The translations under genes and the position numbers were made by a program. Shown one piece after another: positions 33,810 through 42,216 of a stretch of 64,000 nt of DNA. The notes below the pieces were generated by a model. That model was not told where the DNA came from and did not search any database. It saw only the letters and a program-made list of their open reading frames with translations. This stretch comes from G963666535 sp963666535 (lineage in GTDB: Bacteria; Bacillota; Clostridia; Oscillospirales; Oscillospiraceae), in the NCBI GenBank assembly GCA_963666535.1, contig OY762913.1, forward strand, positions 1,116,001 to 1,180,000, in the 5' to 3' direction. Each line of letters begins with the position of its first letter. The stretch's first letter is position 1.

Positions 33810-33981
33810 TTAGGCCTTTTTAACCGCTTTCAGCTTGATGTAACCGCGCTCACCGCAGAGGGATACTACGAAGTTCGGAAAAAGGTACTGCGGATCTTGT
33901 ATCATATCCGCGGTAAGGAGGCTGTTTTTCAAGGGAAAATCGTGGTATCATGAGAAAAAGAATATCCGGAGGATTTTAGAT

Positions 33982-34392
33982 ATGGTTCGAGAGATTTGCA
34001 GGGACGAGGTCTTCCTCGCGCAGAAGGCGGAAGCGGCAACCGAGGCGGATCTGTCGGTGGCGGAAGACTTGTTGGAAACGCTGATCGCCCACAAGGACGG
34101 TTGTGTGGGCATGGCGGCGAACATGATTGGCGTGAACAAGCGCATCATCGCCTTCGACAACGACGGGGCGCACATAGTGATGTTCAACCCTGAGATTGTG
34201 AAAAAGTCCGGTCCGTATGATGCGGAGGAGGGTTGCCTGTCCCTCACTGGCACCCGAAAAGCGAAGCGCTGGAAGTCCATTAAAGTGCGGTATCAGAACC
34301 CCGCATTTCAGGAGCGCTTTAAGACCTTCACCGGCTGGACGGCGCAGATCATCCAGCACGAGATCGACCACTGCGAGGGAATTATAATCTGA
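33982..34392 (+). CDS. def: Peptide deformylase (variant motif 1)
   Basis: This 136-aa metallohydrolase removes the N-formyl group from nascent proteins. Motif 2 (EEGCLSL, metal cysteine) and motif 3 (QHEIDH, two metal histidines and the catalytic glutamate) are intact. Motif 1, normally GxGLAAPQ, reads GMAANMIG, so the usual glutamine that binds the substrate carbonyl is replaced. It is short for the family (150-180 aa). A good site, GGAGG, lies nine bases upstream. On an island it is likely a second, accessory deformylase, perhaps tolerant of natural inhibitors such as actinonin; that is inference. Confidence 0.85.
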   Translation: MVREICRDEVFLAQKAEAATEADLSVAEDLLETLIAHKDGCVGMAANMIGVNKRIIAFDNDGAHIVMFNPEIVKKSGPYDAEEGCLSLTGTRKAKRWKSIKVRYQNPAFQERFKTFTGWTAQIIQHEIDHCEGIII

Positions 34393-34442
34393 TCGTCAGT
34401 GAGCGAGAGATAAACTGAATTTGTGTGGGGGAATTTGCGAAT

Positions 34443-35000
34443 ATGAAAAGACAGATTGCGCTTTTGCGTGGCATCAATGTAAGCGGTAAAAACAAGGTTC
34501 CAATGGTAGAATTAAAGGAAGGTTTTGAAGTACTCGGCTTTCAAGAAGTTAAGACCTATCTAAACAGCGGCAATGTAATTTTTTCAAGTGATGGGGATGA
34601 TGTAAGGAGTTTTACAAACCAGATTGAGGCTATGATAAAAAATCAATTCGGTTTGGATATTCCGGTTTTTGTTATATCAAAAGAAGAGCTTGAGGACATC
34701 TTACGAAATGCGCCCGACTGGTGGGGCAATGAAAATAAGGAAATCTATGATAACCTGATTTTTATTATCCCTCCGGCTACATTTGCCGAGGTATTCAACG
34801 AAATTGGAGAACCCAAGGAAGAATTAGAAAAGATAAAGGACTACAAAGAAGCGGTATTCTGGTCTTTCAGCCGAAAAGATTATCAAAAAACAAATTGGTG
34901 GTCAAAGACAGCAAGCACAAGTATCAGCAAGAAACTGACAATAAGAACCGCAAATACCGTCAAAAAGATAGTTGGAGAGACCCCGAAAAATTTTGTGTAA
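34443..35000 (+). CDS. DUF1697-family protein, 3' end overrun by an IS
   Basis: This 185-aa protein starts MKRQIALLRGINVSGKNKVPM, the typical DUF1697 opening, with YLNSGNVIFSS and ITIRTANTVKKIV-like blocks. The start at 34443 follows GGGGGAAT. The last residues (GETPKNFV) and the stop codon come from the left end of an IS256 element that begins at about 34984, so a few native C-terminal residues are replaced. It is probably still folded. The function of the family is unknown. Confidence 0.85.
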   Translation: MKRQIALLRGINVSGKNKVPMVELKEGFEVLGFQEVKTYLNSGNVIFSSDGDDVRSFTNQIEAMIKNQFGLDIPVFVISKEELEDILRNAPDWWGNENKEIYDNLIFIIPPATFAEVFNEIGEPKEELEKIKDYKEAVFWSFSRKDYQKTNWWSKTASTSISKKLTIRTANTVKKIVGETPKNFV

Positions 35001-35071
35001 AAGTGAATGAGAGACATCCTTTTGGTCAAGAATTGGAGCAATAACAATTCAACACTGAAAGGATGTTTTTT

Positions 35072-36298
35072 ATGAAGGAAGCACCGGCAGAACTGATGCG
35101 AGAATACGTGAACAGCCAAAAGTTTAGCAGCACCATGGAGATTATGGGGGCCATGAAGGAAATGTTTCGTGACGTACTTCAGCAGGTCATGGAAAGCGAG
35201 CTGGACTCGGAGCTGGGCTACGAAAAAAGCGAAAGAGCGTCGCAAACCGCTGTCGAACCGGAAGCTAAGAATTACCGAAATGGGTATTCGCAAAAGACAG
35301 TCAAGACGCAATTGGGCGAGGTGGAGATCAAGGTGCCCCGGGATCGCAACGGAAAATATGAGCCTCAAATCATCGAAAGATACAGCCGAAACGCCGACGG
35401 CATGGAGGAAAAGATTCTTTCCCTGTATGCCTGTGGCATGAGTCAGCGGGATATAGCGGAGCAGATTAAGAGCCTTTATGATGTGGAAATCTCCCCAGAG
35501 CTAGTGAGTAAGATCAGCGAGAAAATCATGCCGGAGGTTTCGGCATGGCAGAACAGACCGTTGGAACCCGTCTATCCATTTGTATTTTTGGACGCTATTC
35601 ATTACAAGGTCAAGGAAAATCACCAGTATGTCACCAAGGCTTCCTATGTGGTACTTGGCATCACCATGGATGGCAGAAAGGACATTCTTGGCGTTTGGAT
35701 CGGGGAACATGAGAGCAGCAAGTTTTGGCTTTCTGTGTTGAATGACCTCAAAAGCAGGGGTGTTTTGGATGTTTATCTGTTCTGTGTGGACGGGCTGAAG
35801 GGCTTCTGCGAGGCCATCAATGCCGTTTACCCCCAAGCGCAAATCCAACGCTGCATCATCCATCAGATCCGCAGCTCCACCCGCTATGTGAGCTACAAGG
35901 ATATCAAGGCGCTCATGGCTGATTTGAAACTGGTCTATAAAGCCGTCACGGAAGACGAAGCGTTGGAGCATTTGATGGCATTCCGTGAAAAGTGGGGTAA
36001 ACAGTATCCCTCCTGCGTCAAGAGCTGGGAAGAAAACTGGGACATTCTGAGCACCTTTTTCGCATACCCCGCCGAAATCCGGCGCATCATATACACGACA
36101 AACATCATTGAGGGTCTTAACCGCCAGTTTCGGCAAATCACCAAAAATAAACCCAGCTTTACCAGCGATGACTCCCTGCGCAAGATGCTGTATCTGGCAT
36201 CTAAAAAAATTGTCGAACACTGGACGTCCAGATGTCGAAACTGGGATATGGTATTAAGCCAGCTCAACCTGATGTTTTCTGAGCGAGCCGCAGTCTGA
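35072..36298 (+). CDS. IS256-family (mutator-type) transposase
   Basis: This 408-aa enzyme starts at the second ATG (35072), nine bases after GAAAGG. The N-terminal region has ELDSELGYEKSER and NYRNGYSQKTVKT; the DDE core shows VFLDAIHYKV, VYLFCVDGLKGF with the mutase signature around AQIQRCIIHQIRSS, and the C-terminal acidic residue in YTTNIIEGLNRQFR. It is full-length and the frame is intact. Confidence 0.93.
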   Translation: MKEAPAELMREYVNSQKFSSTMEIMGAMKEMFRDVLQQVMESELDSELGYEKSERASQTAVEPEAKNYRNGYSQKTVKTQLGEVEIKVPRDRNGKYEPQIIERYSRNADGMEEKILSLYACGMSQRDIAEQIKSLYDVEISPELVSKISEKIMPEVSAWQNRPLEPVYPFVFLDAIHYKVKENHQYVTKASYVVLGITMDGRKDILGVWIGEHESSKFWLSVLNDLKSRGVLDVYLFCVDGLKGFCEAINAVYPQAQIQRCIIHQIRSSTRYVSYKDIKALMADLKLVYKAVTEDEALEHLMAFREKWGKQYPSCVKSWEENWDILSTFFAYPAEIRRIIYTTNIIEGLNRQFRQITKNKPSFTSDDSLRKMLYLASKKIVEHWTSRCRNWDMVLSQLNLMFSERAAV

Positions 36299-36318
36299 TT
36301 TTACCTTGAAATAGAGTT

Positions 36319-36374
36319 CCCCTGGGCGGACGCGGCATTCACGCAAAGCGCGCATACCGTGTCCGCTCCCGGGG
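36319..36374. repeat. Large imperfect palindrome within the IS256 tail
   Basis: CCCCTGGGCGGACGCGGCAT is mirrored by ATACCGTGTCCGCTCCCGGGG with four mismatches around a 15-nt centre. It lies in the 349-bp gap 36299-36647, where I see no gene. Confidence 0.55.
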
Positions 36375-36647
36375 AAACGGGCAGTGAAGGCAAAATCCAC
36401 AGTCTTGATTTGCAAGAGCAAACCCACAGATACAAGCTAAAATTCTTGATCAAGGGATTTTACAATTACACAAAATTTTCCGACGTGCCTAGTTGGAATG
36501 TAATTGCGCTTCAGATCAGGATTTATCGAAGGAAAATAAGCGGCAAGCCCCTCGGCATCTTTACCGGGACGTGTTTTATCTTTATAATTTCCATTTTACT
36601 CCATTCGCACAGTGCGTCAAGGTGCAGGGCCCAACACACAATTTTTA

Positions 36648-38078
36648 CTATTTTTCTTTAGCCGTTTTGGCCTCCGCAATCTCCTTTTTCATCTGCATGA
36701 TCAGTTTTTTCAATTTTTCCTCGCACTCCTCGCGGGTTTTGGCGTATACATTCCTGGCATGCTTCTTACCATCCGGCCACATCGGTGAGTACCGCCCTTC
36801 AAACAGGTGGTCGTTGATCTCGCTGATGCAGCCGGTGCCGGGCTTGCGATTGGTGCCTTGGTAGGGCTTGAAGTCGGTCATTCTCGGCGCTTCTGGCTGA
36901 GCAGGGGTAGTCGCCGGATTTTCCTGCTGTGGCTCCACCCTGCCGATGCCACGGTCGATGTTGGCGGCGGCAGAATGACGCATATCATCCGTAATATGGG
37001 TGTAAATGTCCAGCGTTGTGGCGGCCGACACGTGACCAAGCATGGCAGAGAGCGTCTTTACATCCATGCCGCTTTGCAGAGAGAGTGTAGCGAAGGTATG
37101 GCGCAAATCATGGAATCGCACATGCTTGCATTCTGCGTGCTCCAAAATTTTCTGGAGCCGCTTGCGCACCGCACAGGGCGTCATGGGGCAGTCCGCCTTT
37201 ACCGGGGAGGGGAACATCCACCGGGAGTCAGTGGTCTTCCGGTACTCCTTTAGCACCGCCGCCACCGCCGGTGGGAGCGCCAGCTGGCGGATGGAGGTTT
37301 TGGTTTTCGGCGCGCTCAGCTGCAGCTCGCCCTTCACATCATAGATCTGCTTGTTTATATTCAGCACCCCGGTCTTGAAGTCCAGATCGTCCCATTGTAG
37401 CGCCATCAGCTCACCGCGGCGCAGACCAGTGGCGAGATCCAGAAGGAAGAGTTCATAGTAGCCCTCCGCCTTGGGCTGAATGAGAAACCGCTGGAGTTCT
37501 TCTCGATCCAGCACCTGCATCTCCCGCGCTTTCTTGGGCGGCAGCTTACAGCCGATGGCGGGGTTGGTGCGGATGAGGCCCTCCTGCATCGCCTTTTCCA
37601 GCGCGGTGCGGCAGACCGCGTGGCACATTCTCACCATTCGGTCGGACAGCCCGTCACCGTATTGGTCGGCGAAGCGCAGGCGGCCGGTCTTTTTGAGCCG
37701 TGCGTAAAACTGCTGCAGGTCGTTTTGCGTCAGCTTGTTCAGAGGGATTTTGCCGATCTCTGGCACGATGTGCAGGCGGATGCGGCTTTCATAGTTTGCC
37801 TGGGTGGTGGGACGGAGCTTTGGCTTGGAGTGATTTTCATACCAGTATCCCAGCCAGTCCCCGAAGGGCATTTCGGGACGCAACCTTTCGGACTTCGACC
37901 CGCCGCAGGTTTCCCTGAGTGCCTGGAGCTTTTCCAGACACTCACTTTTTGTCTTGGCGAGAACATTTTTGGTTTTGGGATAGCCGTTGTCATCGTAGTC
38001 AATGACGATGCGGCCCTCCCAGCGCCCGTCCTTGCGAAGTCTTACGGTTCCATCTCCGTTTTTCCGCTTTCTTGCCAC
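36648..38078 (-). CDS. Tyrosine recombinase/integrase with extra C-terminal arm-binding-like domain
   Basis: This 476-aa phage-type integrase begins with an AP2-like arm-binding domain (GDGTVRLRKDGRWEGRIVI then YAKTK-type LAKTKSECLEKL), a SAM-like core-binding domain (about 70-165), then the catalytic domain with Arg in TGLRRGELMAL, HxxR in HDLRHTFATL, GH in LGHVS and the tyrosine in LDIYTHI. After a linker of about 60 residues a second copy of the arm-binding motif appears (GTGCISEINDHLFEGRYSP, NVYAKTREECEEKL). It overlaps the upstream integrase by 37 bp. It may act jointly with it. Confidence 0.93.
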   Translation of the reverse strand: MARKRKNGDGTVRLRKDGRWEGRIVIDYDDNGYPKTKNVLAKTKSECLEKLQALRETCGGSKSERLRPEMPFGDWLGYWYENHSKPKLRPTTQANYESRIRLHIVPEIGKIPLNKLTQNDLQQFYARLKKTGRLRFADQYGDGLSDRMVRMCHAVCRTALEKAMQEGLIRTNPAIGCKLPPKKAREMQVLDREELQRFLIQPKAEGYYELFLLDLATGLRRGELMALQWDDLDFKTGVLNINKQIYDVKGELQLSAPKTKTSIRQLALPPAVAAVLKEYRKTTDSRWMFPSPVKADCPMTPCAVRKRLQKILEHAECKHVRFHDLRHTFATLSLQSGMDVKTLSAMLGHVSAATTLDIYTHITDDMRHSAAANIDRGIGRVEPQQENPATTPAQPEAPRMTDFKPYQGTNRKPGTGCISEINDHLFEGRYSPMWPDGKKHARNVYAKTREECEEKLKKLIMQMKKEIAEAKTAKEK

Positions 38079-39244
38079 GGTTTCAGCTCCTTCCCGAAGA
38101 TATCTTCCATGAAACCGCCCACGATGCCGCTGGCGGTTTTCTGCATATCTGACGTCACATGGGTGTAGGTGTCCAGCGTGAAGCTTGCGTTGGTGTGGCC
38201 GAGGATGCCGGAGAGCGTCTTGGCGTCCACGCCGCTGGCGAGGGCGTGGGTTGCGAACGTGTGTCTGAGATCATGAAACCGGATGCTCGGCAGCTCTGCC
38301 GTCTTCAGCAAGGTTTTCAGGTGGTTGTAGGCGGAGTTGGGCGACACAGGCAGTTCCGGCTTGATGGGATTTGGAAAAATCCACTGGCTGATCGAATTCT
38401 TCTTGCGCCGGCGCAGAAGTTCCGCCGTGCTCTGCGGTAGAACAATGGTGCGCATACCCATTCCCGTTTTAGTGTCGCCCAGAGAGAATACACCCAGCTT
38501 TTTGCTGTGGAGGGTACGGCACACTTTCAACGTACTGCTTTTCACATCGAAGTCCCGCCACATAAGGCCGCAGATCTCACCTCGCCGCAGACCGGTGGTC
38601 AGATCGGTATAGAAGAAATCGTGCCACATCTTGTCCCCCTCGATGACGGCAAGGAAGGCGTCCAGCTCCTGGTCGTTCAGCACCTGCTTTTTGCTGTCGC
38701 CCTGCCGGGGGATGGTAGCGCCCTCCGTTGGATTGCTGGCGATGAGGTGTGCCTGCACGGCATCCTGCATGGCCAGATGGAGCACGCAGTGGATGCCGCA
38801 CACAGTGTTGTCGGCAAGCTGGGTGCCTTTCTCCGGGTGTTCGTTGACGCGCCCTTCTTTTTTCAGCCGGCGATACATCCGCTGAATGTCCTGCGGGGTG
38901 ATCAGGGAGATCTGTTTGTCGCCCAACTGCGGCTTAATGTACTGTTCGATCACGGTGCGGTAACTTCGTATGGTACCGGGGCGAACGGTATCCTCCTTGT
39001 ATTCGGCAAGCCAGCGATCCAGCCACTCGCCCAGGGTCATGCGGCTGTCCTCGGTCAGATCCACATCGTGGTAGTCCTCAATATTGCGGTGGAGCCTGTC
39101 CATCAGCTCCTTCTGCGTCTTGGCGTAGACATGGCGGAAGATGAAGTCTCCATTTTTCTTGTGCCCCACCACGATGCGGCCTTCCCAGCGGCCGTCCTCC
39201 CGTTTTCGCACCATGCCGTCACCGGATGGGCGTCGTTTTGCCAT
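38042..39244 (-). CDS. Tyrosine recombinase/integrase
   Basis: This 400-aa integrase has an N-terminal AP2-like DNA-binding domain (GDGMVRKREDGRWEGRIVV, HVYAKTQKELM), a core-binding domain and a catalytic domain with all key residues visible: Arg in TGLRRGEICGL, HxxR in HDLRHTFATH, GH in LGHTN, Tyr in LDTYTHV. It is paralogous to the downstream integrase and overlaps it. It is first of the pair and follows a small gene by 3 bp. Tandem integrases can control integration and excision together or be a duplication. Confidence 0.94.
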   Translation of the reverse strand: MAKRRPSGDGMVRKREDGRWEGRIVVGHKKNGDFIFRHVYAKTQKELMDRLHRNIEDYHDVDLTEDSRMTLGEWLDRWLAEYKEDTVRPGTIRSYRTVIEQYIKPQLGDKQISLITPQDIQRMYRRLKKEGRVNEHPEKGTQLADNTVCGIHCVLHLAMQDAVQAHLIASNPTEGATIPRQGDSKKQVLNDQELDAFLAVIEGDKMWHDFFYTDLTTGLRRGEICGLMWRDFDVKSSTLKVCRTLHSKKLGVFSLGDTKTGMGMRTIVLPQSTAELLRRRKKNSISQWIFPNPIKPELPVSPNSAYNHLKTLLKTAELPSIRFHDLRHTFATHALASGVDAKTLSGILGHTNASFTLDTYTHVTSDMQKTASGIVGGFMEDIFGKELKPWQESGKTEMEP

Positions 39245-39247
39245 GGA

Positions 39248-39589
39248 TCAGTCCTCCTTCCCGGAACAAGCGGCCGCCGCCGCTTTCTTCTCAATTTGGT
39301 AAATTTCATCCGACCGCTTTTCCTCCTCTCGATCGAAGGAGTGGGTCGGCTCCTGCAGCAGCTCCCGGTAAATTCCGCAGGCCAGACGGTAGCCAGCGAG
39401 GAAGCTCTGGAGGGAGACCTCCTCCCGAAGCGCCGACTGACAATCTGTCAGATACAGCAGCCGCCTGCGGCTTTCTTTGTCCATCCCGTCTCGCAGTGCC
39501 TGACGGGTCTGCTCGATTTCCCTGCGCAATTCACTGCACTCCGGTTCCCGGAAGAACTGCCGGTGCAGGGTTTTCATGTAGTCGTACAT
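39248..39589 (-). CDS. Small helical protein of the mobile module (113 aa)
   Basis: This soluble, strongly charged, helical protein (MYDYMKTLHRQFFREPECSELRREIEQTRQAL, then LTDCQSALREEVSLQSFLAGYRLACGIYREL in blocks) resembles small DUF6809-like proteins found next to integrases of Clostridial mobile elements; I am not certain of the family. It ends 3 bp before the integrase start, so it is cotranscribed. The function is unknown. Confidence 0.7.
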   Translation of the reverse strand: MYDYMKTLHRQFFREPECSELRREIEQTRQALRDGMDKESRRRLLYLTDCQSALREEVSLQSFLAGYRLACGIYRELLQEPTHSFDREEEKRSDEIYQIEKKAAAAACSGKED

Positions 39590-39678
39590 GGAATCGCCTC
39601 CTGTTCAAGACAACACTTATACCACAACAGTCGGCACAAAGCTATTAAAAAATGCAGTGTTTCCAATGGATTGACGGT

Positions 39679-41628
39679 TTACATGGACAGTGTGGGGCCG
39701 GTGTATTCCTCATGGTCGTCCGGCTTGTGGCCCATGGCGATCTTCTTCTCCCTGAGCGTTTGCAGACGCTTGCGGTCAATCCGCATCCCCGCGGGGCCGG
39801 TCTTAGGCAGAGAGTTGTCCTGGAAAATGCGACCCATGTGGTGGAGCAGTCGGGTTGCCGCCAGCATGGCGGATGGAGGGTGCAGACTGTCCGCGCGATC
39901 GAGAAAGAATTGTGCGTACTCGTTGCCCTGATCGGCGGCGCGGGTCAGCCAGTAGAGTGCCAGCTCCTTGTCATATTTCACCTCGCGCCCCATGAGGCAC
40001 AGCTTGCCCAGCAGATATTGGGCGTACTGGTTTTCGGCGTTGGCGGCGTCGGTCAGATACCCCAGCGCCCTGGCCATATTTTTTTTCACAATCCCGCCTT
40101 TGAGATATTCTTTGCCAACACGGTAGGCGGCATAGTGACTGCCTTTTTGCGCTGCATATTCCAGCCACTCCATGCCAAGCGTGGTGTCCCGCACCAGCAG
40201 ATCGTCAGAGAGGAACAACCTGCCCAGCGCATACTGCGCCACCACAACATCCTGTCGCGCCGCCTTATAGAACCAATCCCGTGCAAGCTCAGAGTTTGGA
40301 ATCAGCAGCCTGCCGTCGCGGTAGAGCTTGCCGAGAAAATACTGTGCGGTCGCATCGCCGTCCTCCGCCCATGCCCTTAAATCCTCCACAGCCTTGTCGC
40401 GCTCAGCAAGGGGCAGGGTATCGTCATAGACATCGTCGACGATTTGCCACAGGCTGCGGTCGGCCCGAAGATCGTCCTCCGGCTCGTCCCGCTGCTCCAT
40501 GGCTGCGTCCTCGAAGGTGATCTCGCCAAGTCGGATGTGCTCGGCTTCCTGAATGACGGCGTTCTTGATGGCGCGGAACTCTTTTTGCTGAGACAGCGGC
40601 AGGCGTTTCCGCTCGTCGCCGCCGTAGTAACTGCCCACCTGATCCTGCAGCTCCAGCCAGCGGTCATAGCAATCAGATACGACAGGCAGACGTTCCATCT
40701 GATCGACGATCTCGTCCACGTTTTTTTTGATGGGCTTCGGTAGATAGCCATAGGACTTTTTGCCGGTGACGGAAGCCAGCGCTTGCGAAAGCTGCTGCAT
40801 CAGACCTTCTACCTCCGGGTGATTACAGATGCCGGTTTGCATCTGCCGAGTCAGCTCCAGCAGAGCATCCCGCGCTTCGTGCACCACCTCATCGCGGCTT
40901 TCGCTTTTTTGCTCGTAGACGTGCAACAACTCCTGCTTGAAAATATCGTTGGTGAGCTGCGACTTGATCTGCCGGATACCCTCGCGGGAGAGATACGCCT
41001 GACCCGGCTTTGCCGACCACGCCATCATGTGGATGTGCGGGTGATCGCCCTCGTCGTGGTAGGCTGCGTACCAACGAAAGTCCTTGGGCGGTATTTTCAT
41101 CGCCGCCGCGATGTCGTTGCGGTGGGCGCGAATGAGATTGCGCCACGCATTGGCATTGTCGTAGCCCAGACGAGCCGCATCTTCACGCTTGAGTGATATG
41201 ATGTGCGTCCACACATTGCCGGTATAGGAATCTAATTCCACCATCGCCGCATAGAGATCCACATTGTCCGCGTCGCCGAACAGGCCGTGGGTGCTGAGCC
41301 GCTCTGCCCGAGGGCGAGTGGCAATGTACTTCATGTAGCCGTCCGTCTGACTGACCGCCGACCAGTTTTCTTCCAGCGCCACGGTGATGAGCGCGGAGGC
41401 GTTAACCTTCGTTTTGTGCAAGGTATAGTCCTCGTACTCAACCAACTTTTTTACGCCAGCGAAATCTCTTGTGAGCTTGGTGATGAGCTGCTCCTGCTTC
41501 TTGGTCGGAGGACGGTTATCGGTGAGCTTTTGAACATGTTCTCGGGTACCGATGTAGTGCAGGTACCCGCTGACCTTCTCAGCACCGCCGCATTTGAGAT
41601 AAGGACTTTTGACGATCAGCTTCGCCAT
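39679..41628 (-). CDS. MobP-type relaxase with C-terminal Sel1-like repeats
   Basis: This is a 649-aa relaxase. The N-terminal relaxase domain (about 1-260) contains the metal-binding HxH motif in DHPHIHMMAW, with the upstream WTHIISLKREDA block. A helical middle follows, then about five Sel1-type repeats (about 410-590), for example DATAQYFLGKLYRDG, VVVAQYALGRLFLS, HYAAYRVGKEYLKG, NQYAQYLLGKLCLMG. The ATG at 41628 overlaps the stop of the MobC-like gene (TGATG). It nicks at oriT to start transfer. Sel1 repeats, usually protein-interaction surfaces, might link it to the coupling protein of a helper element. Confidence 0.9.
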   Translation of the reverse strand: MAKLIVKSPYLKCGGAEKVSGYLHYIGTREHVQKLTDNRPPTKKQEQLITKLTRDFAGVKKLVEYEDYTLHKTKVNASALITVALEENWSAVSQTDGYMKYIATRPRAERLSTHGLFGDADNVDLYAAMVELDSYTGNVWTHIISLKREDAARLGYDNANAWRNLIRAHRNDIAAAMKIPPKDFRWYAAYHDEGDHPHIHMMAWSAKPGQAYLSREGIRQIKSQLTNDIFKQELLHVYEQKSESRDEVVHEARDALLELTRQMQTGICNHPEVEGLMQQLSQALASVTGKKSYGYLPKPIKKNVDEIVDQMERLPVVSDCYDRWLELQDQVGSYYGGDERKRLPLSQQKEFRAIKNAVIQEAEHIRLGEITFEDAAMEQRDEPEDDLRADRSLWQIVDDVYDDTLPLAERDKAVEDLRAWAEDGDATAQYFLGKLYRDGRLLIPNSELARDWFYKAARQDVVVAQYALGRLFLSDDLLVRDTTLGMEWLEYAAQKGSHYAAYRVGKEYLKGGIVKKNMARALGYLTDAANAENQYAQYLLGKLCLMGREVKYDKELALYWLTRAADQGNEYAQFFLDRADSLHPPSAMLAATRLLHHMGRIFQDNSLPKTGPAGMRIDRKRLQTLREKKIAMGHKPDDHEEYTGPTLSM

Positions 41629-42029
41629 CACTCGTCACCCGCATCGCGCATGCGCTGCTCGAAAGAGATGCGCCCGTTTGTCTCCTTCACATTTCTGACG
41701 CTCTGTGTCCGCATGCGGCGCAGCGCATCTTCGCCGATGTCATAAGCGGTGGCGATGATCCCGTTGGTCATGTCGATCTCCACCGACTGCTTGTAGAGCA
41801 GACTTGCCATGCGATCCTCGAACATTCCGAGCCGGCCGTCCAGATATGACTGGACGGCTTGCGGAAGGAACATCCCGGCATCACCTGCAGTCAGGTACCC
41901 ATGGTAAAAATCCACCGCTCTCCGTACAACTTCCGCTGCGCTCCGGCTCCCATCCAAGTCCTGGCAACGGTCAATCTTGTCTTTCTGATCCTCAGTAAAA
42001 TAGGCTGCGAATTTTTGAGTTTTCTCCAT
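41628..42029 (-). CDS. MobC-like relaxosome accessory protein
   Basis: This 133-aa protein has an N-terminal ribbon-helix-helix segment (KFAAYFTEDQKDKIDRCQDL then SRSAAEVVRRAVDFYHGYL) and a helical C-terminal half. It is translationally coupled to the relaxase (TGATG), as relaxosome DNA-binding partners usually are. It would bind oriT and load the relaxase. AGAGAGG is the ribosome binding site. Confidence 0.78.
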   Translation of the reverse strand: MEKTQKFAAYFTEDQKDKIDRCQDLDGSRSAAEVVRRAVDFYHGYLTAGDAGMFLPQAVQSYLDGRLGMFEDRMASLLYKQSVEIDMTNGIIATAYDIGEDALRRMRTQSVRNVKETNGRISFEQRMRDAGDE

Positions 42030-42157
42030 CTCTGCCTCTCTTTCCGGCTCTGACCCCGTTCAAAGCCTTGCTCCGCCGTGATGTTTCAGCCTGATGACCC
42101 CAGCAAGCCGTTTCTTCTGCGATTTTGATCCCATTTGCGGCACCCGAAAATCTCTCG

Positions 42158-42212
42158 CAACTGCCCGCACTGCGGGCAGTTGTGACCGGGCGGGCGGCGC
42201 TGGCGACGCCAG
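42158..42212. other. Candidate oriT: two tight inverted repeats upstream of mobC
   Basis: 42158-42182 is a perfect 12-bp inverted repeat (CAACTGCCCGCA / TGCGGGCAGTTG) with a single central base; 42200-42212 is CTGGCG-A-CGCCAG. They lie in the 187-bp gap between the replication initiator stop and the mobC start, where an oriT is expected. The nic site is not identifiable. The first could also be a terminator. Confidence 0.45.
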
Positions 42213-42216
42213 TCCT

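Larger units (their letters stand above)
34984..36482 (+). mobile_element. IS256-family insertion sequence
   Basis: This element of about 1.5 kb carries one intact transposase. A 17-bp terminal inverted repeat is visible: CGAAAAATTTTGTGTAA at 34984-35000, and CGGAAAATTTTGTGTAA (reverse strand) at 36482-36466, 16 of 17 identical. I could not find a target duplication. Its left end supplies the stop codon of the DUF1697 gene. Confidence 0.75.

Noticed and set aside
38507..40380. Plus-strand frames opposite the integrase and relaxase (38507-39931, 39652-40380)
   Set aside because: They are antisense shadows; the minus-strand proteins carry full catalytic motifs.
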